Shown here piece by piece: positions 23,317 to 31,101 of a DNA stretch of 35,678 nt. Numbering within the stretch: position 1 is the stretch's first letter; each line of letters begins with the position of its first letter. This DNA is from Noviherbaspirillum pedocola (lineage in GTDB: Bacteria > Pseudomonadota > Gammaproteobacteria > Burkholderiales > Burkholderiaceae_D), in assembly GCF_016632335.1 (NCBI RefSeq), contig NZ_JAEPBG010000031.1, forward strand, positions 1 through 35,678, given 5' to 3'. The notes below the pieces were generated by a model, which was not told where the DNA came from, ran no database searches, and saw nothing but the letters and a program-made list of their open reading frames with translations. The position numbers were made by a program, and so were the translations under genes.

Positions 23317-24240
23317 ATGGAACTTCGGCACTTGAGATATTTCATCGCCGTGGCGGAAGAGCGGCACATCACTCGCGCTGCTGAGCGCCTGGGCATGCAG
23401 CAGCCGCCGCTGAGTCAGCAGATCAAGCTGCTCGAGGCACAGCTCGGCTTTGCCCTGTTCAGACGACTGCCGCGCGGTGTCGAGCTGACTGAGGCCGGCC
23501 GCATGTTCCTGCGCGATGCGAAGGCGCTGCTTTCCGATCTCGATGCGGCGGCCGAGCGCGCCGCCCGCGCGGCGCAGGGCATGGAGGGCGCGGTCGCGAT
23601 CGGCTTCACCACCTCGGCCGCGGCGCATTCCTATGCGCCCGGCCTGTTGCGCGCTTTCCGCAGCGCCTGCCCGCGCGTGGCGCTGCAGCTGAAGGAAGAC
23701 AATGCGGGGCGGCTGACGGAGGCGCTGGTGGAAGGCAAGCTCGATGTGGCGCTGCTGCGCGCGCCGGTGACGCGCCCCGCCGGCCTGGCGTTTCACACCA
23801 TCCTGCAGGAACCGCTTTTGCTGGCGCTGCCGGCGGATCACCGCCTGGCGGCGAGCCCGAAGGCGGTGTCGCTGCGCTTGCTGCAGGCCGAGGAATTCAT
23901 CCTGGTGCGGCAGCCCGGCGCTTCCGGCATGTATTCGGATCTGCTGGCGGCCTGTGGGCAGCTCGGCTTCGTGCCGCGCATCGCGGCGGAAGTCGGCAGG
24001 ATGCTGACCAATATCAGCATGGTGGCCGCCGGCCTCGGCGTATCCATCGTGCCCGCATCGATGCGGGGCTTTCACCCCGACCGGGTCGCTTACCGCGAGC
24101 TGTGCGACGCGCCCGGACTGGTCGCGCCCATGAGCCTGGTGTACCGCGAGGAAAACACCAACCGGGCGGCGGAAAACTTCATCGCGCTGGTGCGCGAGAC
24201 GCCGCCGGAAACGCTGCAGTCGGCATCCGCGGCCCCATGA
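23317..24240 (+). CDS. LysR family transcriptional regulator
   Basis: This 307-residue LysR regulator begins with the standard winged helix (MELRHLRYFIAVAEERHITR, RLGMQQPPLSQQIKLLEAQL, LFRRLPRGVELTEAG). A linker helix and a periplasmic-binding-like effector domain follow (GAVAIGFTTSAAAHSYAPGL, then EGKLDVALLRAP and NISMVAAGLGVSIVPASM). The type resembles BenM/CatM regulators of aromatic catabolism. It is divergent from the tannase gene and probably controls it, with or without the transporters. Its end lies 8 bases from the convergent MFS gene. Confidence 0.9.
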   Translation: MELRHLRYFIAVAEERHITRAAERLGMQQPPLSQQIKLLEAQLGFALFRRLPRGVELTEAGRMFLRDAKALLSDLDAAAERAARAAQGMEGAVAIGFTTSAAAHSYAPGLLRAFRSACPRVALQLKEDNAGRLTEALVEGKLDVALLRAPVTRPAGLAFHTILQEPLLLALPADHRLAASPKAVSLRLLQAEEFILVRQPGASGMYSDLLAACGQLGFVPRIAAEVGRMLTNISMVAAGLGVSIVPASMRGFHPDRVAYRELCDAPGLVAPMSLVYREENTNRAAENFIALVRETPPETLQSASAAP

Positions 24241-24248
24241 ACCGCGGC

Positions 24249-25595
24249 TCAGAGCGCTTCGTCGGCGGGTCCGGGGCGCGGCTGTGCAACCCCTGTGCGC
24301 AGCGACAGCAAGGCCAGGATGCCGAGCCCGCACAGCAAGGCCAGCGGCGCGAGCGCGAGCCCATCGCCGCGTTGTTCTCTCAGCCAACCGCTCAGGTTCA
24401 GGATCAACCCGCCGCCGACCAGATTCGACACGGCGTTCACGCCGGCGATGCCCGCGGCCGCGGCGCGGCCCGAAAGACAGCCGGAGGTCATGGCCCAGAA
24501 CGGTCCCTTGAAGGCATAGCTGCCGATGAGCGTCATGCACAGCCCGGCATAAATGCCCCCCGGGGCGCGCGCCAGCAGCGAAAGGCACAGACCGGCGCCG
24601 CACAGCAGCAGCGGGATGGCCGTATGCCAGCGCCGTTCCAGGCTGCGATCCGAGTGCCGGCCCCATAGCACCATCACCACCGTAGCGACGGCATACGGCG
24701 CCGCATTCAACAGTCCGGTCTGCATGACGCTGGCGCCGAAGGATTTCAGGATCTGCGGCTGCCACAGGTTCAGCACGGTGCCCGAAGCGGAAGCCGCGGA
24801 ACATATCAGCGCCAGGCGCCAGAGCCGCGGCTCGCGCAGCAGTCTGGCCAGGCTTTCATGCCGGATCCCGGCGCGCATGCGCGACTCGCGCGCGATGCGT
24901 TGCGCAAGCCATGCGCGCTGGTCTTGTGGAAGCCAGCGCGCCTGCTGCGCGCTGTCGGCCAGAAGGAACAGGCAACTGCAGCCGAGCAGCAGCGGCAGCA
25001 GGCCTTCGGCCAGGAACAGCCATTGCCAGCCGCGCAGGCCGGCCGCGCCATCCATCTGCAGCAGCAGTGCGGAAAGCGGCGACGACAGGAAGGCGGAGGC
25101 GGGTATCGCAGCCATGAACATGCCGATGATCCTGGCCTGGTAAGCCGCCGGAAACCAGTTGCCGAGGTACAGGATGACGCCCGGGAAGAATCCGGCTTCC
25201 GCAGCGCCAAGCAGAAAGCGCATTGCGCACAGCGCGCCCATGTCCCTGACGAAGGCAGTGCCCATGGCTACCAGGCCCCAGCTGATCATGATGCGCGCAA
25301 GCCAGCGCCGCGCGCCGAAGCGTTGCATCAGCAGATTGCTTGGCACTTCGAACAGGAAGTACGCGATGAAGAACAGGCTGCCGGCCAGGCTGAACATGGC
25401 CGGGGACAGACCGAGGTCCTGATTCATCTGCAGCGCGGCCATGCCGAGGTTGCCGCGATTGATGAATGCGCCGAGATAGCACAGGATCAGGAAGGGCAGG
25501 ATGCGCCGCGATACACGGCGCATCGTTTCCCGCTCCAGGGACGGCCTGGGATCTGCTGCCCGGCCGGGTGCACGCGGCACACGGTTTGCGCTCAT
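24249..25595 (-). CDS. MFS transporter, ACS (anion:cation symporter) type
   Basis: This 448-residue inner-membrane transporter has about twelve hydrophobic segments. The region GAFINRGNLGMAALQMNQDL, then FIAYFLFEVPSNLLMQRFGA, is characteristic of the ACS family that imports organic anions such as phthalate, 4-hydroxyphenylacetate, tartrate or glucarate. The chosen ATG at 25595 has no strong binding site; a later ATG (25520) would remove only the hydrophilic N-terminus. It lies 43 bases after the sodium:solute symporter gene on the same strand. Beside the tannase and LysR genes it may import aromatic or organic acids released by the esterase. Confidence 0.85.
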   Translation of the reverse strand: MSANRVPRAPGRAADPRPSLERETMRRVSRRILPFLILCYLGAFINRGNLGMAALQMNQDLGLSPAMFSLAGSLFFIAYFLFEVPSNLLMQRFGARRWLARIMISWGLVAMGTAFVRDMGALCAMRFLLGAAEAGFFPGVILYLGNWFPAAYQARIIGMFMAAIPASAFLSSPLSALLLQMDGAAGLRGWQWLFLAEGLLPLLLGCSCLFLLADSAQQARWLPQDQRAWLAQRIARESRMRAGIRHESLARLLREPRLWRLALICSAASASGTVLNLWQPQILKSFGASVMQTGLLNAAPYAVATVVMVLWGRHSDRSLERRWHTAIPLLLCGAGLCLSLLARAPGGIYAGLCMTLIGSYAFKGPFWAMTSGCLSGRAAAAGIAGVNAVSNLVGGGLILNLSGWLREQRGDGLALAPLALLCGLGILALLSLRTGVAQPRPGPADEAL

Positions 25596-25638
25596 CCGCG
25601 GCGCGGCGCCGATGGCCGGGACATGCCGGCCGAAAGTT

Positions 25639-27069
25639 TCACTGCTCCGCCGCCGCCATGCGCCGCGACACCTGCGGCAACAGCGAACCGACCACCATGC
25701 CCGCCATGCTCGCCAGTACGCCGACGAGCTGCGGCGGCCAGAAGCCTTCCGGCGCGACGACCTCGAGCGTGACCCAGGAGGCAAGGCCGAGCAGGATGGA
25801 AGCCAGCGCGCCCTGGCGGTTCGCGCTCTTCCAGTACAGGCCGAAGGCCAGTGGCACGAAGGCCGCCACCAGTGTGACCTTGTAAGCGTTCTCCACCATC
25901 TTGTAGATCGAGGAGCCGGTGTTCATCGCGAACACGGTGACGATGCCGGTGAAGATCAGCACCACGATGCGCATGGTCAGCAGGAATTGCCGGTCGCTCT
26001 GGCGCGGCAGCAGGCCCTTGAGGATGTTCTCGGTAAAGGTAACCGAGGGCGCCAGCAGCGTGGCGGAGGCGCAGCTCTTGATGGCCGACAGCAGCGCGCC
26101 GAAGAACATGACCTGCGCGATCAGGGGCACCTTGGTCATGATCAGCGTCGGCAGGATCAGCTGCGGATCCTTGTCGATCAAGCCTTCCACCATCTTCGGA
26201 TCGATCAGCGTGGCCGAGTAGGCGAGAAACATCGGGATGAAGGCGAAGCAGAAGTAGAGCACGCCGCCCAGCACCGAGGCGTTGCCGGCGATGCGCTCGT
26301 TCTTTGAGGAAGATACCCGCTGGAATACGTCCTGCTGCGGTATCGAGCCGAGCATCATCGTGATCCACGCGGCGAAGAACCACAGCACCTCGCGCGGCTG
26401 CGCCGCCGGGAGCAGTTGCAGACGACCCGTGTCGGCCGCATGGGCGATGACCTGGCCGGCGCCCCCGGTCATGCCCGAGACTTCCCAGCCGATGTAGATC
26501 ATGCCGATGACGATGATGATCATCTGCAGGAAGTCGGTAATGGCAACCGACCACATGCCGCCGAGCAGGGTGTAGAGCAACACGCTGGCCGCGCCGATGA
26601 TCATGCCGGTTTCCATGGCGATCGCGCCGCCGGACACGACGTTGAATACCAGCCCCAGCGCCTTGATCTGCGCCGCGACCCAGCCGAGATAGGAAACCAC
26701 GATGCACAGCGTCATCAGCACTTCGACCGCGCGGCCGTAGCGGTTGCGGTAGTAGTCGCCGATGGTGAGCAGGTTCATCCGGTACAGCGGTTTGGCGAAG
26801 AACAGGCCGACCAGGATCAGGCACAGCGAGGAACCGAAGGGATCGGCAATGACGCCGCGCAGGCCTTCCTTGACGAAGGTGGAGGAAATGCCGAGCACCG
26901 TTTCCGAGCCGAACCAGGTGGCGAACACAGTCGCCGTGACCACATACATCGGCAGCGAACGTCCGGCGACCGCGTAGTCCTTGGAGTTGCCGACATAGCG
27001 CGCGGCGTACAGGCCGATGCCTACCGACACGACCCAGTAAAGAATGACAAACCAGATGAGAGCGTTCAT
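25639..27069 (-). CDS. Sodium:solute symporter family protein
   Basis: This 476-residue sodium-coupled transporter of the SSS family has about thirteen membrane helices. The N-terminal signature ATVFATWFGSETVLGISSTF, then VKEGLRGVIADPFGSSLCLI, marks the subgroup that carries small acids, amino acids or vitamins. Later segments include GGMWSVAITDFLQMIIIVIG and FFGALLSAIKSCASATLLAP. A short basic C-terminus follows. The start is preceded by only a weak binding site. It likely leads an operon with the ACS transporter. The substrate cannot be told from sequence alone. Confidence 0.88.
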   Translation of the reverse strand: MNALIWFVILYWVVSVGIGLYAARYVGNSKDYAVAGRSLPMYVVTATVFATWFGSETVLGISSTFVKEGLRGVIADPFGSSLCLILVGLFFAKPLYRMNLLTIGDYYRNRYGRAVEVLMTLCIVVSYLGWVAAQIKALGLVFNVVSGGAIAMETGMIIGAASVLLYTLLGGMWSVAITDFLQMIIIVIGMIYIGWEVSGMTGGAGQVIAHAADTGRLQLLPAAQPREVLWFFAAWITMMLGSIPQQDVFQRVSSSKNERIAGNASVLGGVLYFCFAFIPMFLAYSATLIDPKMVEGLIDKDPQLILPTLIMTKVPLIAQVMFFGALLSAIKSCASATLLAPSVTFTENILKGLLPRQSDRQFLLTMRIVVLIFTGIVTVFAMNTGSSIYKMVENAYKVTLVAAFVPLAFGLYWKSANRQGALASILLGLASWVTLEVVAPEGFWPPQLVGVLASMAGMVVGSLLPQVSRRMAAAEQ

Positions 27070-27411
27070 GAAATCGGACGAGGAACCGGGTTGGGCAGGT
27101 CTGCGGACGAGGGTGGAATCGGGTCAGTTCAGGGGTCGGTACGCTACGCAGGACGCGGGCGGATTTAACGGTTGCGCATTATTGCACACTATTTCCATGC
27201 GGGACGCGTAGGAAGGGAACCGGATCACCGCTTTTGCCACCTTCGATGTTCGCTTGTGTCGGAAGCGACGCCGCCGTCGGCGCGAGGACTCGATCGAAGA
27301 CGGGCTGTGCTTGACGATGACTCTCGGTATACGGCTCGGCATGACTTTTCCGTCCCCAAACAAAAAGCGTTACCATGCGCGCTGCCTTAATTGAAAGACA
27401 TCCCCTTCCTC
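27070..27411. other. Divergent intergenic region
   Basis: This 342-base stretch separates the divergent symporter and MHS transporter genes. Short frames here look like chance. An AT-richer part around 27160-27200 is the best candidate for back-to-back promoters, but I cannot fix -10 and -35 elements with confidence. I see no repeat or RNA gene. Confidence 0.4.
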
Positions 27412-28725
27412 ATGAGCACCATCAAACCTGCTGAAGCGACTCCTCACGTCTATACCGCCGAGGAGAAGCGCAAGCGCATCTTTGCCGTCATGGCCGCATC
27501 GAGCGGCAACCTCGTCGAGTGGTTCGACTTTTATGTTTACTCGTTCTGCGCGCTGTATTTCGCGGCGGCCTTTTTCCCGAAGATGGACCAGACCGCGCAG
27601 TTGCTCAACACCGCCGGCGTATTCGCGGCCGGCTTCCTGATGCGTCCCATCGGCGGCTGGCTGTTCGGCCGTATCGCGGACCGGCGCGGTCGCAAGTTCT
27701 CGCTGGTGGTGTCGGTGATGATGATGTGCTTCGGCTCGCTGATGATCGCGTGCCTGCCGGTGTATGCCACCATCGGCGCCTGGGCACCTTTCCTGCTGCT
27801 GGTGGCGCGGCTGCTGCAGGGCCTGTCGGTCGGCGGCGAATACGGCACCACCGCAACCTATATGTCGGAAGTGGCGCTGCGCGGCCGGCGCGGCTTTTAT
27901 TCCTCGTTCCAGTACGTGACCCTGATCGGCGGACAGCTGCTCGCCGTGCTGGTCGTGGTGATCCTGCAGGCCTTCCTGTCGGAAGCGGAGCTGAAGGCCT
28001 GGGGCTGGCGCATTCCTTTCGTGATCGGCGCCGCGACCGGCGTGGTGTCGATGATGCTGCGTCGCACGCTGCATGAAACCACCACCGCCGAAAGCCGCCA
28101 GAACAAGGAAGCCGGCAGCCTGGCCGGACTGTTCCGCCATCATGGCCGCGCCTTCTTCACCGTGGTCGGTTATACCGCCGGCGGCTCGCTGATCTTCTAC
28201 ACGTTTACGACCTACATGCAGAAGTACCTGGTCAACACCGCGGGCATGGACAAGAAGACCGCCAGCTATGTGATGACCGTCTGCCTCTTTGTTTACATGT
28301 GCCTGCAGCCGGTGTTCGGGGCGCTGTCGGACCGCATCGGCCGTCGCAACAACATGCTGCTTTTCGGCGTGCTCGGTGCCATCTTCACGCTGCCGATTCT
28401 TTCCGCGCTGGGAACGACCGTGAGTCCGGGCATCGCGATGGCGCTGATCATCGCGGCGCTGGCCATCGTCAGCCTGTACACGTCGATCTCGGGCATCGTG
28501 AAAGCCGAGATGTTCCCCCCCGAAGTGCGCGCGCTCGGCGTTGGTTTGGCCTATGCGGTGGGCAATGCCATCTTCGGCGGTTCGGCGGAATATGTGGCGC
28601 TGTATCTGAAGGACATAGGCCACGAGCCGGCCTTCTACTGGTATGTCTCGGCAATGATGGTGGTGGTGTTCCTGGTCAGCCTGCGACTGCCGCGTCAGGC
28701 GAGCTATCTGCATACCGACCATTGA
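27412..28725 (+). CDS. MFS transporter, MHS (metabolite:H+ symporter) family
   Basis: This 437-residue proton symporter is of the KgtP/ShiA type. The family hallmark follows a basic N-terminus: [20 protein letters not shown], then [20 protein letters not shown] and [20 protein letters not shown]. The second half has [20 protein letters not shown], and the C-terminal helix ends before [10 protein letters not shown]. Substrates in this family are mostly dicarboxylates such as 2-oxoglutarate, and shikimate or aromatic acids. The ATG at 27412 is preferred; an in-frame TTG at 27391 is possible. A good intrinsic terminator follows 58 bases after the stop. Confidence 0.9.
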   Translation: MSTIKPAEATPHVYTAEEKRKRIFAVMAASSGNLVEWFDFYVYSFCALYFAAAFFPKMDQTAQLLNTAGVFAAGFLMRPIGGWLFGRIADRRGRKFSLVVSVMMMCFGSLMIACLPVYATIGAWAPFLLLVARLLQGLSVGGEYGTTATYMSEVALRGRRGFYSSFQYVTLIGGQLLAVLVVVILQAFLSEAELKAWGWRIPFVIGAATGVVSMMLRRTLHETTTAESRQNKEAGSLAGLFRHHGRAFFTVVGYTAGGSLIFYTFTTYMQKYLVNTAGMDKKTASYVMTVCLFVYMCLQPVFGALSDRIGRRNNMLLFGVLGAIFTLPILSALGTTVSPGIAMALIIAALAIVSLYTSISGIVKAEMFPPEVRALGVGLAYAVGNAIFGGSAEYVALYLKDIGHEPAFYWYVSAMMVVVFLVSLRLPRQASYLHTDH

Positions 28726-28783
28726 AAGCCCAGTGGGCAGGCAGTATGCGAGCACTGCATCATCGCTGAGTCATCAGCAGGAC

Positions 28784-28817
28784 AAGGCAGGTCGGGCGCA
28801 AGCCTCCTGCCTTTTTT
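28784..28817 (+). terminator. Rho-independent terminator
   Basis: AAGGCAGG (28784-28791) pairs with CCTGCCTT (28806-28813), followed by a run of T to 28817. It ends the MHS transporter transcript just before the molybdate operon. Confidence 0.8.
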
Positions 28818-28826
28818 CAGGCCCTG

Positions 28827-28850
28827 CGTTATATCTCGTCGTATATTACG
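28827..28850. promoter_or_regulatory. ModE-type operator before modA
   Basis: CGTTATAT (28827-28834) and ATATTACG (28843-28850) form an inverted repeat with one mismatch and an 8-base centre. This matches the arrangement of the E. coli ModE site (CGnTATAT-N8-ATATAACG). It lies 23 bases before the modA start, where the molybdate-bound repressor would block transcription. Confidence 0.75.
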
Positions 28851-28873
28851 GACTTTTCCTCTCGGACTCTGGC

Positions 28874-29617
28874 ATGTCTCGGTTTCTGCTTCTCCCCATC
28901 GCTATGTGTTTTTGCTGCGCTGCGAGCGGCGCCGAGCTTGTGGTGTCCGCCGCGGCCAGCCTCGGCAATGCCTTCGCGGAATTGAAGCCGGCATTCGAGG
29001 CTGCGCATCCGGGCGCTAGCCTGAGTCTGAATCTCGGTGCATCCGGCGCGCTGCTGCAACAGATCGCCAAGGGCGCGCCGGCCGATGTGTTTGCCAGCGC
29101 GGATCAGGAAAGCATGGATACAGCGCAGCGGCGTGGACTGCTTGCCGCCGGCAAGCGCGTGAATTTCGCATCGAACAGCCTGGTGCTGATCGTGCCCGTT
29201 GGCGGCAAATGTCAGCCTGCGAATCTGGAACAACTGCTGCAAACCGCCTGTGGCCGCATCGCGATCGGCGTGCCGGGAAGCGTGCCTGCCGGCCGGTATG
29301 CCATGGCTGCGTTGGAGAGCGCCGGTTTGCGATCGGCGATAGAGCGCAGGATGATCGCGGCGCAGAACGTCAGGCAGGCGCTGGACTATGTCGCGCGCGG
29401 CGAGGTCGATGCCGGCTTCGTGTACGGAACCGATGCCGCGCTGCTGCGCGATCGTGTCCGGGTCGCATTCACCGTGCCGACGCCGCAGCGGATCCTCTAT
29501 CCAGCCGCGCCGATTGCCGGCAGCGCCCAGGCGGCGCTGGCGCAAGCCTTCGTCGATTACCTGGTCTCGCCGGGCGCGCAGGCGGTCCTGGCGAAGTACG
29601 GCTTCGGCAAGCCCTGA
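28874..29617 (+). CDS. modA: Molybdate ABC transporter substrate-binding protein ModA
   Basis: The 247-residue periplasmic protein captures molybdate (and tungstate). A signal peptide (MSRFLLLPIAMCFCCAASGA) precedes ELVVSAAASLGNAFAELKPA, where the Ser residues contact the oxyanion. NLGASGALLQQIAKGAPADV and FASADQESMD follow. ASNSLVLIVP and the C-terminal GEVDAGFVYGTDA are also typical. It is first of three tightly spaced genes (1 and 4 bases apart) encoding a complete ModABC transporter, preceded by a ModE-type operator. Confidence 0.92.
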   Translation: MSRFLLLPIAMCFCCAASGAELVVSAAASLGNAFAELKPAFEAAHPGASLSLNLGASGALLQQIAKGAPADVFASADQESMDTAQRRGLLAAGKRVNFASNSLVLIVPVGGKCQPANLEQLLQTACGRIAIGVPGSVPAGRYAMAALESAGLRSAIERRMIAAQNVRQALDYVARGEVDAGFVYGTDAALLRDRVRVAFTVPTPQRILYPAAPIAGSAQAALAQAFVDYLVSPGAQAVLAKYGFGKP

Positions 29618-29618
29618 A

Positions 29619-30299
29619 ATGGAAGCCGCATGGATTGCGCTCGGACTGACGCTCAAGGTTGCCGGATGCGCGACGCTCATCAACCTGGTCGCGGGCGTGG
29701 CCGTCGGCTGGCTGCTGGCGCGCAAGCGCTTCTTCGGCAGCGAATTGCTCGACGCGGTGCTGACGCTGCCTATGGTGATGCCGCCGACGGTGCTCGGCTA
29801 TTACCTGCTGGTGCTGCTTGGGCGCAATGGGCCGCTGGGACGTTGGCTGCTTCAGAACTTGGGCATCAATCTGATCTTTACCTGGCAGGGCGCCGTGATC
29901 GCGGCCAGCGTGGTAGCGTTTCCGCTGGTATTCAAATCGGCGCGCGCTGCGTTCGAAGCGGTCGATCCGCAATTCGAGCAGGCCGCGCGCGTGTTGCGTG
30001 TTTCCGAGACGGGCGTCTTCTTCCGCGTGACGTTGCCGCTGGCATGGCGCGGCATTCTGGCCGGCGTGCTGCTGGCTTTTGCCCGCGCGACCGGAGAGTT
30101 CGGCGCAACGCTGATGGTGGCGGGCAGCATCCCGGGCAAGACGCAGACGCTGTCGATCGCGGTCTACGAAGCGGTGCAGGCCGGGCAGGACGACCTGGCG
30201 AATTTCCTGGTGCTGGTGACTTCGGTGACCTGCATTGCCGTGCTGCTTGCGGCCGGGCGGCTGGTGCCGGGACGCATCGTTTCCCGACCGGGGAGGTAA
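29619..30299 (+). CDS. modB: Molybdate ABC transporter permease ModB
   Basis: This 226-residue inner-membrane permease has about five or six helices. Its motifs are typical of ModB: LDAVLTLPMVMPPTVLGYYL in the first half, and the ATPase-coupling loop EQAARVLRVSETGVFFRVTL then FARATGEFGATLMVAGSIPG. The ATG follows the modA stop by one base, so translation is coupled. It forms the channel for molybdate with ModC. Confidence 0.92.
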   Translation: MEAAWIALGLTLKVAGCATLINLVAGVAVGWLLARKRFFGSELLDAVLTLPMVMPPTVLGYYLLVLLGRNGPLGRWLLQNLGINLIFTWQGAVIAASVVAFPLVFKSARAAFEAVDPQFEQAARVLRVSETGVFFRVTLPLAWRGILAGVLLAFARATGEFGATLMVAGSIPGKTQTLSIAVYEAVQAGQDDLANFLVLVTSVTCIAVLLAAGRLVPGRIVSRPGR

Positions 30300-30303
30300 G
30301 CGC

Positions 30304-30990
30304 ATGATCTGGGATGTATCGGCGCAGAAGCTGTTGCGGCATGGACGCCGCAGCTTCACTCTCGATATCACCTTCGCCAGCGATGCCAGGCGCCTGGTGC
30401 TGTTCGGTCCTTCCGGCGCGGGCAAGAGTCAGACGCTGCAATTGCTGGCCGGCCTGTCATTGCCGGATGTTGGGCATATCCGCGTCGACGGACGCACGCT
30501 GTTCGACAGCGAACGCGGCATCGCGCTGCCGCCGCAGCAGCGCTCGCTCGCTTATCTGTTCCAGGACTACGCGCTGTTTCCGCATCTGACGGTGCTGCAG
30601 AACATCGCCTTTTCGCTACGCGCAGGCTGGCTCAATCCGGCCCGCGCGCTGAAGCATGAAGCAGTGGCGCGTTGGCTGGAGGCTTTCGAACTCGAGCCGG
30701 TTGCACATCAGTATCCGGCCCAGCTTTCCGGCGGTCAGCGCCAGCGGGTGGCGCTGGCGCGCGCGCTGGTGGCCGAGCCGCAAGCGTTGCTGCTGGATGA
30801 GCCATTTGCCGCGCTGGATCGCGCGCTACGGCTGCGTCTTCGTGCCGAGTTGCTCGAACTGCAGGCACGGCTCGGCATGCCGATGCTCCTGATCACGCAT
30901 GACGAGGAAGACATTGCCTGCTTCGCGCAGGATGTCGTCCAGATTCGTGAAGGCCGCATCGTCGGTGCCGAGGCGATGCGGGTGGGGTAG
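30304..30990 (+). CDS. modC: Molybdate ABC transporter ATPase ModC, short form
   Basis: The 228-residue ATPase has Walker A (FGPSGAGKSQT), Q-loop (YLFQDYALFPHLTVLQNI), signature (LSGGQRQRVALARAL), Walker B (ALLLDEPFAALD) and switch His (LLITHDEED). It stops right after the nucleotide-binding domain. The C-terminal Mop/TOBE domain of E. coli ModC (about 350 residues) that binds molybdate is absent, so transport is probably not gated by ATPase-bound molybdate. The start follows GGGAGG. The short form occurs in other bacteria, so this is not necessarily a truncation. Confidence 0.9.
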   Translation: MIWDVSAQKLLRHGRRSFTLDITFASDARRLVLFGPSGAGKSQTLQLLAGLSLPDVGHIRVDGRTLFDSERGIALPPQQRSLAYLFQDYALFPHLTVLQNIAFSLRAGWLNPARALKHEAVARWLEAFELEPVAHQYPAQLSGGQRQRVALARALVAEPQALLLDEPFAALDRALRLRLRAELLELQARLGMPMLLITHDEEDIACFAQDVVQIREGRIVGAEAMRVG

Positions 30991-31022
30991 GGTGGTCCGT
31001 CGGTAAGCCTGCCGCAGTGCCG

Positions 31023-31086
31023 TAGGGTGGGCAAAGCCCACGCGTATCGTCGATGACGTAAAACGCGTGGGCTGGCGCCCAGCCTA
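31023..31086. repeat. Imperfect inverted repeat between convergent genes
   Basis: TAGGGTGGGCAAAGCCCACG (from 31023) and the complementary CGCGTGGGCTGGCGCCCAGC (from 31064, ending in CTA) form a hairpin-like repeat with a few mismatches. It separates modC from the M16 protease gene and belongs to the same family as the repeat at 19640-19705. It may act as a bidirectional terminator. Confidence 0.65.
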
Positions 31087-31101
31087 CTCAGTTGTGACTG
31101 C

